Assembly: GCA_033856235.1 (NCBI GenBank)
Contig: JAWVFI010000147.1
Location: 1 to 20,635, forward strand
Origin: DASXRU01 sp033856235
Lineage (GTDB): Bacteria > Acidobacteriota > Blastocatellia > Pyrinomonadales > Pyrinomonadaceae
Direction of reading: 5' to 3'
DNA: 20,635 nt
In this document: positions 1 to 8,343 of the stretch, in pieces
Numbering within the stretch: the first letter of the stretch is position 1
How the letters are laid out: every line of letters begins with the position of its first letter
Translations under genes and position numbers: made by a program
Notes under the pieces: model-generated
Told to the model about the DNA's origin: nothing
The model's input: only the letters and a program-made list of their open reading frames with translations
Database searches by the model: none

Positions 1-644
1 AGCTCGATCTTCAATCGTTCAGCGGTGCGCTCGCCGATTTGAATGCCATGCTGGACCCGAACGTAGTCTCTGACAGCTTCATCCATGGCGTTGCCGGCCC
101 CGGGCAGACTCGCCGAGCTTACTATTCCACCGGAAGCGATGATGGCAATGTTGGTTGTCCCGCCGCCAATATCAACTATTAGGTGAGCGTGCTCGTCTTC
201 CACATCCAGTCCGGCTCCAAAGGCGGCCGCCAGGCCTTCATCGATCAAATCGACACGGCCGGCACGAGCGTCACGTGCCGCGTCTCGTACCGCGCGTCGC
301 TCGACCGGAGTGGCGGCGCCGGGAATCCCAATTACCATGTGGCTACGCCGCGGGTGGCTGCCGTGGGCCCGCTGAATGAACGCGCGCAAGAGTTTCTGCG
401 TCACTTCAAAATTGTCGATGGTGCCGCCACGAATGGGACGATGGACCTCAATGTCATGCGGCTCGCGGCCCAGGAGCTTTAATGCCTGTGCGCCGGTCGA
501 AACGACTTCGCCGGTATATTTTTGAATGGCCACTGCCGAAGGCTCATTCAGAACAATGCCCTGGTTCGGCGCGTAGATAAGTGTGTTAACTGTGCCCAGA
601 TCGACCGCAAGTTCGTCCGTGAAAAAACCGCTCAAAATCTTCAT
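1..644 (-). CDS. mreB: MreB-family actin-like cell-shape protein (3' end cut by window edge)
   Basis: This is a partial gene; the first 214 residues are present. I translated it by hand from the ATG at 644, which has a GGGGGA stretch just upstream as a plausible ribosome site. MreB is a bacterial actin that polymerises under the inner membrane and guides lateral wall synthesis. The N-terminus has the actin phosphate-1 loop (DLGTVNTLIY, about residues 15-24). Phosphate-2 follows as VDIGGGTTNIAII (about 162-174), then AMDEAVRDYV and IGERTAERLKIE, which match MreB closely. Some usually conserved stretches differ: the family motif around EEPMAAAIGAGLPV reads DEGLAAAFGAGLDV, and GVIADF reads GGTIDNF. 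It is therefore a somewhat divergent member, perhaps a paralogue. It lies 227 bases after the upstream operon, so it is probably transcribed separately. The family call is firm; its status as the main MreB is not. Confidence 0.93.
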   Translation of the reverse strand, partial: MKILSGFFTDELAVDLGTVNTLIYAPNQGIVLNEPSAVAIQKYTGEVVSTGAQALKLLGREPHDIEVHRPIRGGTIDNFEVTQKLLRAFIQRAHGSHPRRSHMVIGIPGAATPVERRAVRDAARDARAGRVDLIDEGLAAAFGAGLDVEDEHAHLIVDIGGGTTNIAIIASGGIVSSASLPGAGNAMDEAVRDYVRVQHGIQIGERTAERLKIE

Positions 645-871
645 TTGAATCCCCCAAGTAAATCACTAAAGAAATCAGCTGCCTTAATCTAGAGAAACAC
701 CAAAAGCAAGTGATATGCCAATTACCCGGGAAGCCGAGATATGACGATTATGTGGCTATTTGATAAGACCTCAGCGAAACGCTGATTTGGCAGTCCGTTT
801 CTGAAACGAATCGGCTCCGGCAGGATTGCTTTGATTGCTCTAAAAACGAACGGTGCACCGTGGGAATAGGG
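645..871. other. Intergenic region between rqcP-like gene and mreB
   Basis: No gene is supported here. Two short perfect inverted repeats lie close to the rqcP side (described separately). The mreB-proximal half is AT-rich, as expected for a promoter, but I could not find a -35/-10 pair with good spacing. Confidence 0.5.
771..808. repeat. Two adjacent small hairpins downstream of rqcP-like gene
   Basis: TCAGCG-AAA-CGCTGA (771-785) and CGTTTC-T-GAAACG (796-808) are perfect short inverted repeats. They follow the end of the mfd operon (stop at 872). Neither is followed on the minus strand by a T-run, so they are not classic intrinsic terminators. They could still stabilise or end the operon transcript. 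Confidence 0.35.
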
Positions 872-1135
872 CTAATCCAACGCCGTGTCGCTGATAATCT
901 CAGCGAGCCCAGTGCCTTCCTGACGAGAAACGTTCCGCGCCTCTGGCACCGATGAAACCCGGGCCACCAACAGCCGGCCGCGCCAGCGAAGAGAAATCTC
1001 GTCACCAGCTTTGACACTGTGGGATGACTTGGCGGGATGGCCGTTAAGCGAAACAAAGCCCGCCTCGCACAGTTGCTGGGCCACTGTGCGACGCGGGCAT
1101 AAACGGCTGGCTTTCAGATACAGATCAAGCCGCAT
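872..1135 (-). CDS. rqcP: S4-domain RNA-binding protein, RqcP/YabO type
   Basis: This 87-residue protein is almost entirely one S4 RNA-binding domain. It starts MRLDLYLKASRL and continues RRTVAQQLCEAG, VSLNGHPAKSSHSVKAGDEI and an R-G-R-L-L-V-A-R-V strand. Length and these motifs closely match B. subtilis RqcP (YabO), also called HslR-like. RqcP binds 23S rRNA and the peptidyl-tRNA on obstructed 50S subunits and supports alanine tailing in ribosome quality control with RqcH. The ATG overlaps the TAA stop of the upstream isomerase gene by one base (TAATG), which implies translational coupling. In Firmicutes yabO also sits close downstream of mfd, so the neighbourhood supports the assignment. 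No RqcH gene is visible here, so the functional assignment is inferred; the S4 fold is clear. Confidence 0.85.
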   Translation of the reverse strand: MRLDLYLKASRLCPRRTVAQQLCEAGFVSLNGHPAKSSHSVKAGDEISLRWRGRLLVARVSSVPEARNVSRQEGTGLAEIISDTALD

Positions 1136-2241
1136 TATGGCTTGCCGTTCTTGTCCTTGTTCTTCTTTTCGTCGGCTGCGCGAACAGTCTTTGGGGGCGT
1201 GACCTTCAGCAGCGGCACTACACTATCCTGGTAACTGTCAGCCAGCTTGATGTAGGCATCGTTGCGCAAATTCTGAAGATAAACCTCGCGCTCCTTCGGG
1301 GTGCGTTCGGCGGTAATCGCTTCCCGCACGCGGGCTTCGTTGAAAGTCGGCACGTCGCTCCCGGGATTGCGCACATCTACGCGAATGATCTGAAAGCCTT
1401 CATCCGAGCGCAGGGGATCGCTGATGCCGCCCGCTTTCAGGTTCTTAATCGCGGCCGCGATATCCGGTCGTAACGCCGGAACCTCGAACAAGCCTACGTC
1501 GCCTTTGTTCTGTACCGCCACCCGCACGCCGCCCGACTCTCGTTCTGAATAAGTGGCGGCCAACGTCCCGAAATCCGCGCCACCGCGGGCCTGGGTCACG
1601 ATCTGCACGGCACGCGCCTTAACGTCGGCTTCCGGTTTCCCAGCCAATCCCAGGAATATCTCGGAGAGCTTTACGCTTTCTGGCTTACGAAACTGATCCT
1701 TATGCGCGTCGAAGTATTTGTGCAGGTCGTCGCTTGTTGGGCCATAGTAAATCTTGGCATCGACCTCGCGTTCGATAACTGCCTGCTTCATCATCTCGGT
1801 GCGCATCGTCTGCTTAATGGTCGCGGGATCGATACCGCTCTGCTTCATCGCCTCTTCGAGCTTTTCCATCGAGGTAATGTTCTGGGTCCTGGCAATTTCC
1901 AGCATGCGCCGGTTCACGGCCGCCTCGACTTCGTCAGCCAGATCCAATTCCTTGCCCTTCTGCAGCAGGATCTGTCCATTAATAAGCGTCACAATGATGC
2001 CGGCCTGATTCTTAGCCACGTTGTCCGCGGCCTGTTGCTCAGTCATTCCGTTCTGCTTCAGTTCCTCGATGCGTTCACGCATTTCGCGCTTCAGCATGGA
2101 CAGGGTGATCACGCCATCGTTCACCTGGGCGATAACCTCGTCAACGACGATGGGCTCGCCTTCCTGCGCGCTGATAATGGTCGGCGCAATAACGAAAGCC
2201 CCGACTGCGAGCAGCGCGGCAATAGATGATCTTAATTTCAC
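1135..2241 (-). CDS. Secreted SurA/PpiC-type peptidyl-prolyl cis-trans isomerase
   Basis: This is a periplasmic folding chaperone and prolyl isomerase of 368 residues. I chose the GTG at 2241. It follows a strong AAGGAG by 10 bases and gives a clean signal peptide: KLRSS, then a hydrophobic core ending in IISA before QEGEP. In-frame ATG codons at 2262 and 2304 would add an awkward charged leader. After cleavage come a SurA_N-like helical region (about 30-165, including VIAQVNDGVITLSMLKREM) and one parvulin domain. The parvulin domain (about 179-280) contains VKLSEIFLGL, GADFGTLAATYSE and DEGFQIIRVD. SurA has two rotamase domains; this protein has one, so it is SurA/PrsA-like rather than true SurA. 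It lies 78 bases after mfd and overlaps the start of the rqcP-like gene, so they probably share a transcript. Confidence 0.88.
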   Translation of the reverse strand: MKLRSSIAALLAVGAFVIAPTIISAQEGEPIVVDEVIAQVNDGVITLSMLKREMRERIEELKQNGMTEQQAADNVAKNQAGIIVTLINGQILLQKGKELDLADEVEAAVNRRMLEIARTQNITSMEKLEEAMKQSGIDPATIKQTMRTEMMKQAVIEREVDAKIYYGPTSDDLHKYFDAHKDQFRKPESVKLSEIFLGLAGKPEADVKARAVQIVTQARGGADFGTLAATYSERESGGVRVAVQNKGDVGLFEVPALRPDIAAAIKNLKAGGISDPLRSDEGFQIIRVDVRNPGSDVPTFNEARVREAITAERTPKEREVYLQNLRNDAYIKLADSYQDSVVPLLKVTPPKTVRAADEKKNKDKNGKP

Positions 2242-2251
2242 GATTTGATAA

Positions 2252-2257
2252 CTCCTT
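2252..2257 (-). promoter_or_regulatory. Ribosome-binding site that decides the isomerase start
   Basis: AAGGAG on the minus strand lies 10 bases before the GTG at 2241. It lies inside the reading frame if the upstream ATG at 2262 were used. This argues for the GTG start, and the resulting signal peptide agrees. Confidence 0.6.
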
Positions 2258-2319
2258 ATCATAATTCCGCCCCGGCGCTTAACCTCAGCATCCGGGGCCG
2301 CCAAAATTGAGGCCCGATT

Positions 2320-5300
2320 CTAACTGCTACTCCGAACTTGCAGCAACAAGCCACGCACAGTTTCCAGCAAACGCTCCCGCTGGTCCTCATCCAGATTCAA
2401 CTTTAAGACTCCGGTCGGCGTGAAGGTCGCACCATCATTCCTCTGCACCAGCTCCATCAATTGAGCGGGGTCGACCCGGGCTTTTTCAGCTAGTTTAATG
2501 GCCACACCGTCGGGAGTGCGGTCGATCGAGAGAACGCCCATTTCTTCGGCCAGCATGCGCAGACGCGCATATTCGAAAAGGTTTTCCACCGTTCCGGGGA
2601 TTCGTCCATAACGGTCTTCAGTTTCAATTCGAATGGCGCGCAACGTCTCCTCGTCGCGGGCCGAGGACACGCGCTTGTAGGTGCGCAGTCGCTGGCCCAT
2701 GTCCTGGATGTAATCCTCCGGAATGGCTACATCCACGCCCACGCTAATGGCCACGCTGGTCTCGTCTTCGACGGTTTCGCCACGCAATTCGGCCACCGTG
2801 CGTTCCAACATCTGCGTGTAAAGATCAAAGCCGAGGGCATCTAGATGGCCCGATTGCTGCCCGCCCAGCAGATTGCCGGCGCCACGTAACTCCAGATCGA
2901 GTGCTGCGATACGAAACCCGGCGCCCAAATCCGAAAACTCTCGAATGGCGGCCAGCCGGCGGCGTGCAATCGGCGATAAACCCTGTTCTGTCGGGATCAA
3001 CAAATAGGCATAAGCGCGGCGGCTGGAGCGTCCCACACGCCCGCGCAGCTGGTAAAGCTGGGAAAGACCGTAAGCATCGGCGCGGTTTATGATGATCGTG
3101 TTCGCGCGAGGGATGTCTATGCCGTTCTCGATGATTGTCGTGGCCACCAGGATATCGTATTTAAAGTCAACGAAATCCAGCATCACGCGCTCCATCTCTT
3201 TCTCGTTCATTTGGCCATGACCGATGGCAATGCGCGCTTGCGGCACCAATCGCTTGACCAGGGCGGCGATGGTCTCAATGGACTCCACCCGGTTGTGAAT
3301 AAAGAAAATCTGACCGCCGCGTCCCAGTTCTAATTCAATCGCCGATTTGATCACCGGTTCGGAAAACTGAACTACCTGGGTCTGGATGGCCAGCCGGTCG
3401 CGTGGCGGCGTTTCAATCACCGACATATCGCGCAGGCCACTCAACGACATGTTCAAGGTGCGCGGAATGGGCGTTGCGGAAAGCGTTAACACATCGACAC
3501 GCTTCTTTAGCTGCTTCAGTCTTTCTTTGTGCGCCACGCCGAATCGTTGCTCTTCATCGACCACCACCAGGCCCAAGTCGCGAAAACGAACGTCTTTGGA
3601 AAGCATGCGGTGCGTTCCGATTACTACGTCCAGATCGCCGGCCTCCAACCGCTTGGCGACATCCTTTTGCTCCTTCGGAGAACGGAACCGCGAAAGTAGT
3701 TCAATCTTCATAGGGAAAGCCGCAAACCGCGACCGAAAAGTATCGAAGTGCTGATAAGCAAGTACGGTCGTCGGCGTCAGCACGGCAGCCTGCTTGCCTT
3801 CCATTACCGCTTTGAAGGCGGCGCGCATGGCAACTTCTGTTTTTCCATAGCCCACATCGCCGCACAGCAAACGATCCATTGGCGTGGGCTGTTCCATATC
3901 GCGCTTAACGTCTTCCACTGCCGTTTCCTGGTCGGCCGTCAATTCGAATTCGAAGCCTTGTTCGAACTCGCGCTGCCACGGAGAGTCGGGAGCGAACGCA
4001 TGGCCGCGCACCAATTTCCGTTCGGCATAGAGTCGCAGTAACTCATCCGCCATTTCGCGCATCGCGCGGTGGGCTTTGGCTTTGGTCTTCTGCCATCCCA
4101 ATCCGCCGAGGCGATCGAGTTGCGGCTGATGGCCCTCCGCGCTTGAGTAGCGCTGCACCAGATCAAGTCTTTCCACCGGGACATAGAGTTTTGCTTCGTC
4201 CGCATACAGCAGCAACATGAATTCGCCGCGCGCCGCCGGCAAACCCCGAGTCGGCACCGATTCGGTGGGACCAAGATTCAGCGCCTGCAGTCCGCCAAAC
4301 CGGGCGATTCCGTGATCGATGTGCACTACATAATCATCGATCTTCAGATCGCGAAAGTCAGAAAGAAAGGCGGCAGCTTTTGACTTGCGCTTCTTGCCTT
4401 CGCCCTTTTGCCGCTTGCCGTCGGCGGCGCTGCCGCGGCGCTCCAGTGCGGTATCTGCAGCTTCATCAAACAGGTCGCTTTCGATGTGAACGACCAAACG
4501 CGCCGCCGGCAATTCAAATCCCGCCGTCAGTTTCCCAACCGTCACGATCGCGTCGAGGGTCGCTGCTGATTCTGTGGTTTCTTCCGGGAGGACGACGCGA
4601 GCGTCAACGTCATAATCCCTAAGGATCTCACTGACTCGCTCAGCCACGCCCGCAGTTGGCATCACAAAGAGTGTCGCCGTTTCTTTGTCCTGGCGCGCGC
4701 GCCTGACATCGGCAGCCACCTCCGCCAAGCGCCCGTGATAACGCATGACTGATTGCGCCTGCCACTCTACTTCGTTACCCGCAGTGGCGGCGGGAAACAA
4801 GAAAAGTGGCTGTCGCGGCGCGCGTGCGCGGCCAAACGACGCTTTTGGCTCTTCCGCCTCGAGCGCTATCTCATGGTCCAGGGCGGCGGCGGCCCAGCCC
4901 AGGGCCCGCAACTCCAGCCGCTGAACAGCATCCAGGCGGGAGCGGAGCTCTTCACCGCTGAGGTACAACTTATGCGGCGCCAATCCCAGATCGTCGCTCG
5001 CGTCCGTTTGGGCGTAACGCTCAGCGAGGGTCTGGAAAACACCTTCAAGGTAATTCTCCAACGGTGTGGGCTCATCAATCACCAGCACCGCGTCCTGCAA
5101 GTAATCAAAGACGGTCGCGTTTCTTCTGCGAGTGATTTGCAGCAGCCATTCCCAGCCGGGAAAGGTTTCGCCTTCATCGGCAAACACTGTCCGGTCGCGC
5201 AACGAGCGGGCAAACCGCTCATCGCTCCAGCGCGCGCGCGCGTCCTCGCTCCACCTGCGAAAGTCTTCGGCGGTGACGGCCAGCTCACGCATCGGAGCGA

Positions 5301-6024
5301 GCTCGGCTTCCTTTAGTTGGGCAATGGAGAGTTGGGTCTCGGGATCGAACTCGCGAATAGAGTCAACCGTGTCGCCGAAGAACTCGATGCGCACGGGCGC
5401 TTCCCTTCCCGGTGACCAGACATCGAGGATTCCCCCGCGTACCGAAAACTCGCCGACAGCGCTTACGGGGTCTTCCCTTACGTAACCGCAGGCGATCAGC
5501 TTCCGGGCCAATCCTTCGGGCGCGTGGTCCTGGTCGCGACGCAGCACGACGCCCGCTTGCAGAATCTCTTCGGGCGAAACTGTGCGACGGGCCATCGCCC
5601 GCGAAGTCAACAAAACAAAGTCCCGCTTTTGTCGCGCCAGCCGCCAAAGCGTTAGAGCTCTGCGTTCGAGGGTTTCCGCGTGCGGTGAGGCGCCTGCATA
5701 AGGATCGCTTTCTGAAGAGGGCAGACTTAAGACTGTTTCTTCACAATCAGCCAACCCGCGCAGAGCGCAATACCAAAATCGCACGTCACGTTCCCAGGTT
5801 TCCAGGTCGCGGTTTCCCTGCACGACGAGCGCAAAGCTTTTGCCGCTATCTCTTTGCAGCGCCGCCAGCGCCAGGGCCCGCGCCGCGCCTATCACCAGAC
5901 CGCTGACTGAGATCACTCGTGCGCCGCGATTGATGTCAGCCAGCAATCGTTGATACTGCTCGGTTTCGACAACCCGTTGCAAAACGGTTTGCAAGCTGCC
6001 CGTGGTTGGAATCGTACTGCTCAT
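2320..6024 (-). CDS. mfd: Transcription-repair coupling factor Mfd
   Basis: Mfd (1234 residues) is a DNA translocase that removes RNA polymerase stalled at lesions and recruits UvrA. Its length is slightly above that of E. coli Mfd (1148). In order it has a UvrB-like N-terminal region (FSVRGGILDVWSPG, near residue 195), an RNA-polymerase-interacting domain opened by DDYVVHIDHGIARFGGL (about 560-580), and a RecG-like motor. Walker A is GDVGYGKTEVA near residue 725 and the DEEQ box is VVDEEQRFGV near 823. The motor continues with LSATPIPRTL, TTIIENGIDIPRANT and QLRGRVGRS, and a C-terminal TRCF domain follows. A short Lys/Arg-rich stretch (GKRQKGEGKKRKSK, about 538-551) lies just before the polymerase-interacting domain and looks like a basic linker. 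It starts 7 bases after the rfaE2-like stop without a strong ribosome site, consistent with coupling. All key motor motifs are present. Confidence 0.97.
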   Translation of the reverse strand: MSSTIPTTGSLQTVLQRVVETEQYQRLLADINRGARVISVSGLVIGAARALALAALQRDSGKSFALVVQGNRDLETWERDVRFWYCALRGLADCEETVLSLPSSESDPYAGASPHAETLERRALTLWRLARQKRDFVLLTSRAMARRTVSPEEILQAGVVLRRDQDHAPEGLARKLIACGYVREDPVSAVGEFSVRGGILDVWSPGREAPVRIEFFGDTVDSIREFDPETQLSIAQLKEAELAPMRELAVTAEDFRRWSEDARARWSDERFARSLRDRTVFADEGETFPGWEWLLQITRRRNATVFDYLQDAVLVIDEPTPLENYLEGVFQTLAERYAQTDASDDLGLAPHKLYLSGEELRSRLDAVQRLELRALGWAAAALDHEIALEAEEPKASFGRARAPRQPLFLFPAATAGNEVEWQAQSVMRYHGRLAEVAADVRRARQDKETATLFVMPTAGVAERVSEILRDYDVDARVVLPEETTESAATLDAIVTVGKLTAGFELPAARLVVHIESDLFDEAADTALERRGSAADGKRQKGEGKKRKSKAAAFLSDFRDLKIDDYVVHIDHGIARFGGLQALNLGPTESVPTRGLPAARGEFMLLLYADEAKLYVPVERLDLVQRYSSAEGHQPQLDRLGGLGWQKTKAKAHRAMREMADELLRLYAERKLVRGHAFAPDSPWQREFEQGFEFELTADQETAVEDVKRDMEQPTPMDRLLCGDVGYGKTEVAMRAAFKAVMEGKQAAVLTPTTVLAYQHFDTFRSRFAAFPMKIELLSRFRSPKEQKDVAKRLEAGDLDVVIGTHRMLSKDVRFRDLGLVVVDEEQRFGVAHKERLKQLKKRVDVLTLSATPIPRTLNMSLSGLRDMSVIETPPRDRLAIQTQVVQFSEPVIKSAIELELGRGGQIFFIHNRVESIETIAALVKRLVPQARIAIGHGQMNEKEMERVMLDFVDFKYDILVATTIIENGIDIPRANTIIINRADAYGLSQLYQLRGRVGRSSRRAYAYLLIPTEQGLSPIARRRLAAIREFSDLGAGFRIAALDLELRGAGNLLGGQQSGHLDALGFDLYTQMLERTVAELRGETVEDETSVAISVGVDVAIPEDYIQDMGQRLRTYKRVSSARDEETLRAIRIETEDRYGRIPGTVENLFEYARLRMLAEEMGVLSIDRTPDGVAIKLAEKARVDPAQLMELVQRNDGATFTPTGVLKLNLDEDQRERLLETVRGLLLQVRSSS

Positions 6025-6031
6025 TACTGCA

Positions 6032-6508
6032 TTACCGGCCGTTCTTCATTCGCGCGATCATCGTGCTGGTTGATTCGCCTTCGATGAAAGGCAGGGACAC
6101 AACCCTTCCTCCGGCGGCTTCGACTTCTTCGCGGCCGTGAATTTCATCCAGTGCGTAGTCGCCGCCCTTAGCCAGCACATCAGGCAACACCTGTCTGATC
6201 AAAGATCGCGGCGATACGTCATCAAAAATGGTTACGTAGGTCACCGCCCGTAATGCGGCCAGAATCTCGGCCCGCTCATTTTCGTTGGTTAGCGGGCGTC
6301 CCTCGCCCTTCAATTCACGCACGGTGCGGTCGCTGTTAACGGCGACCAGCAAGACGTCGCCAAGGGCCCGCGCCTGCTCCAGATAACGGATGTGACCCAC
6401 GTGCAGGATGTCGAAAACGCCATTCGTAAAGACAAGCTTCCGGCCCACAGCGCGCAGACGTCCACGCACTCCGAGCAGTTCTATGGGGCTCAGAATTTTT
6501 TCCCTCAT
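6032..6508 (-). CDS. rfaE2: D-glycero-beta-D-manno-heptose 1-phosphate adenylyltransferase (RfaE2/HldE C-terminal type)
   Basis: This stand-alone nucleotidyltransferase has 158 residues from the ATG at 6508. An in-frame TTG at 6520 would add four residues; neither has a clear Shine-Dalgarno. It transfers AMP to heptose-1-phosphate to make ADP-heptose for lipopolysaccharide core or other surface glycans. The cytidylyltransferase-fold signature FTNGVFDILHVGHIRYL (about 27-43) contains the HxGH motif. VNSDRTVRELKGEGRP and the C-terminal ESTSTMI motif complete the active site. In E. coli this activity is the C-terminal half of the bifunctional HldE; here the kinase half is absent from the gene and from its neighbours. 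It is the first gene of the minus-strand operon with mfd (7-base gap) and diverges from lysS. Confidence 0.92.
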   Translation of the reverse strand: MREKILSPIELLGVRGRLRAVGRKLVFTNGVFDILHVGHIRYLEQARALGDVLLVAVNSDRTVRELKGEGRPLTNENERAEILAALRAVTYVTIFDDVSPRSLIRQVLPDVLAKGGDYALDEIHGREEVEAAGGRVVSLPFIEGESTSTMIARMKNGR

Positions 6509-6596
6509 GTTGAGGAACAATCTAGCATGAGGCGGAAGAGTTAGCTAAATGGGCTTGATGAGAGTTCGAGAGTCGTTTGCAATTCTCAACTCTTTT

Positions 6597-6625
6597 TTGC
6601 GCTCACTTGCCTCGCTCTCTATAAT
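6597..6625 (+). promoter_or_regulatory. Sigma70-type promoter of lysS
   Basis: The -35 is TTGCGC (6597-6602). A 17-base spacer follows, then a perfect -10 TATAAT (6620-6625). The predicted transcript would start near 6632 with a leader of only about 20 bases. That leaves no room for a riboswitch or T-box. Confidence 0.7.
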
Positions 6626-6640
6626 CAGCGCTTTAAGTTT

Positions 6641-6644
6641 GGAG
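6641..6644 (+). promoter_or_regulatory. Ribosome-binding site for the lysS TTG start
   Basis: GGAG lies 8 bases before the TTG at 6653. This supports the rare TTG start over later ATG codons, which lie within conserved N-terminal sequence (first near 6753). Confidence 0.6.
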
Positions 6645-6652
6645 CCGTAACT

Positions 6653-8278
6653 TTGTCTATTCCTTTCATCGAACAAAACGATCAAACGCAGGCACGCCGC
6701 GAACACCTCGAGGCTTTGCGCGCCCTGATCGGGAACGCTTATCCGAACAAGTTCATGCGCAGCAATGTCACCGAAAGCGAGACCGGCGAAGACACCATTA
6801 GCGCCCTCACAGACGAGCACACGATTGCGAAGATCGTCGGCGATGCATCTTTTGCCGCCGAGCTGAACTCGATGGCAGATAAGACCGCAGCCGGTGAGAA
6901 ACCTGCTGCGGAAGAGCTTCAGGCCGTGAACGAGAAGCTGAACCGCGTTCAAGTGCGCCTCAGCGGACGCATCGCTTCGCCGCCTCGCATCATGGGGAAA
7001 GCGGCGTTCGTGCACATCTCAGACGGACTCTCGCGCTTGCAGATCTATGTACGCAAGGCTGACGTCGCCGCCCTCAACAATGACAACGGAGCGCCGCTGG
7101 ATGGTGAAGGCAAGGGCTGGGAATTGTTTGGCCTGCTCGATCACGGCGACTTCATCGGCATCGCGGGATACCTTTTTGTCACCCGGACCGGCGAGCTTTC
7201 AGTGCATGTGCAAGAGCTGCAGTTTCTGGCGAAGGCCTTGCTGCCAATGCCCGACAAGATGCACGGCATCAGCGATCCGGAGATTCGCCAGCGCCAGCGC
7301 TACGCCGATCTGATTGCCGGAAGTCTGCAGTTGGAACGCGAAGAAGGCGATCTGGCGCCGCGCGAAGTTTTTGAGGTGCGGTCGAGAGTTGTGCGCGAGA
7401 TGCGTCGCTTCCTTGATGACCATGGATATCTGGAAGTGGAAACTCCGATGCTGACCGCGAAAGCTACCGGCGCGCTGGCCCGGCCATTCAAAACCCACCA
7501 CAACGCCCTCGACATCGATTTGTACGCGCGCATTGCCCCCGAGCTTTATCTGAAGCGTTTGGTGGTCGGCGGCTTTGAAAAAGTTTATGAGCTGAATCGC
7601 AATTTCCGTAACGAGGGAATCGACCGAACGCACAACCCTGAGTTCACCATGCTGGAGTTTTACTGCGCATACATGGACGTGAATGGGATGATGGATTTTT
7701 ATGAGGAGATGTTGCGCGCGACCGTATTCACAGCGTTGGGCCATATGCATGTGCGATACGGAGAGTTCGATATTGATTTTGCCCAACCCTTTCAGCGCTT
7801 AACAATGAAGGAAGCGATTGCCGGCCGGGGCTATTCGTTCACGGGTGAGGAGTCTGCGGAGCGCATTGTCGAGTTGTTTGAAGAACTGGCTGAGGCACAT
7901 CTGGTCCATCCCACATTCATCACTGATTTCCCGAAGTCGGTGTCGCCGCTCTCCAAGGCTTCACCAAACGATCCTTCCATTGCAGAGCGCTTCGAACTTT
8001 TCATCGGGGCTATTGAATGCGGCAACGGTTTTTCCGAGCTAAACGATCCCGAAGAGCAATATCAACGCTTCAAGGAACAGGCCCAACAGCGCGAAGGCGG
8101 CGATGACGAAGCCATGGTCATGGATGAAGACTACATTCGCGCCCTATCGTATGGCATGCCGCCCGCCGCAGGAATCGGCATCGGCATCGATCGGCTGGTG
8201 ATGCTCTTAACCAACAAGCATTCCATTCGCGACGTCATTCTGTTTCCCCATATGCGTCCCGAGCAACCGGGACAATAG
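6653..8278 (+). CDS. lysS: Lysyl-tRNA synthetase, class II
   Basis: This cytosolic enzyme charges tRNA-Lys with lysine using ATP (541 residues). The N-terminal helix and OB-fold anticodon-binding domain cover about residues 15-200. The class II core has motif 2 as NFRNEGIDRTHNPEFTMLEFY (about 317-337) and motif 3 as GIGIGIDRLVML followed by LFPHMRPEQPG. It is longer than the usual size of about 500. Extra residues lie in the N-terminal domain (about 45-95) and in an Asn/Gly/Asp-rich segment of the OB domain (about 141-160). Another insertion, with GDLAPREV, lies near 230. The start is TTG, supported by GGAG and the promoter just upstream. The gene is the only sizeable plus-strand gene in the window and diverges from the mfd operon. 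Confidence 0.97.
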   Translation: MSIPFIEQNDQTQARREHLEALRALIGNAYPNKFMRSNVTESETGEDTISALTDEHTIAKIVGDASFAAELNSMADKTAAGEKPAAEELQAVNEKLNRVQVRLSGRIASPPRIMGKAAFVHISDGLSRLQIYVRKADVAALNNDNGAPLDGEGKGWELFGLLDHGDFIGIAGYLFVTRTGELSVHVQELQFLAKALLPMPDKMHGISDPEIRQRQRYADLIAGSLQLEREEGDLAPREVFEVRSRVVREMRRFLDDHGYLEVETPMLTAKATGALARPFKTHHNALDIDLYARIAPELYLKRLVVGGFEKVYELNRNFRNEGIDRTHNPEFTMLEFYCAYMDVNGMMDFYEEMLRATVFTALGHMHVRYGEFDIDFAQPFQRLTMKEAIAGRGYSFTGEESAERIVELFEELAEAHLVHPTFITDFPKSVSPLSKASPNDPSIAERFELFIGAIECGNGFSELNDPEEQYQRFKEQAQQREGGDDEAMVMDEDYIRALSYGMPPAAGIGIGIDRLVMLLTNKHSIRDVILFPHMRPEQPGQ

Positions 8279-8311
8279 CATTGACCAGGACGTAGCTTCC
8301 CGAGCCCACGA

Positions 8312-8326
8312 GCCTGCGAAGCAGGC
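8312..8326. repeat. Perfect GC-rich hairpin after lysS
   Basis: GCCTGC-GAA-GCAGGC is a perfect 6-bp stem with a GAA loop, 34 bases after the lysS stop. GC-rich stems with a GAA/TTT-type loop also occur in the repeats at 9629-9828, so this may be a fragment of a related dispersed element. It could also stabilise the lysS transcript end. No T-run follows. Confidence 0.45.
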
Positions 8327-8343
8327 GTCGATATGATCGGAGG

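Noticed and set aside
155..482. Plus-strand open frames opposite mreB
   Set aside because: Antisense to a gene with clear actin-fold motifs.
748..1056. Minus-strand open frame of 102 codons overlapping the rqcP-like gene
   Set aside because: Overlaps most of the S4-domain gene in another frame and shows no conserved motif.
1702..2229. Plus-strand open frame of 175 codons opposite the prolyl isomerase
   Set aside because: The His/Leu/Asn-rich composition is what the reverse strand of the isomerase gives; no family resemblance.
4753..5316. Plus-strand open frame of 187 codons within mfd
   Set aside because: Antisense shadow of the strongly conserved Mfd coding sequence; no domain or ribosome site.
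6545..7015. Minus-strand open frame of 156 codons overlapping the lysS start
   Set aside because: Mostly antisense to lysS and would run over its promoter; no recognisable protein.
7199..7786. Minus-strand open frame of 195 codons within lysS
   Set aside because: Antisense to the class II synthetase core; no independent support.
8312..8326. Hairpin after lysS as an intrinsic terminator
   Set aside because: The stem is perfect but no T-run follows on either strand.
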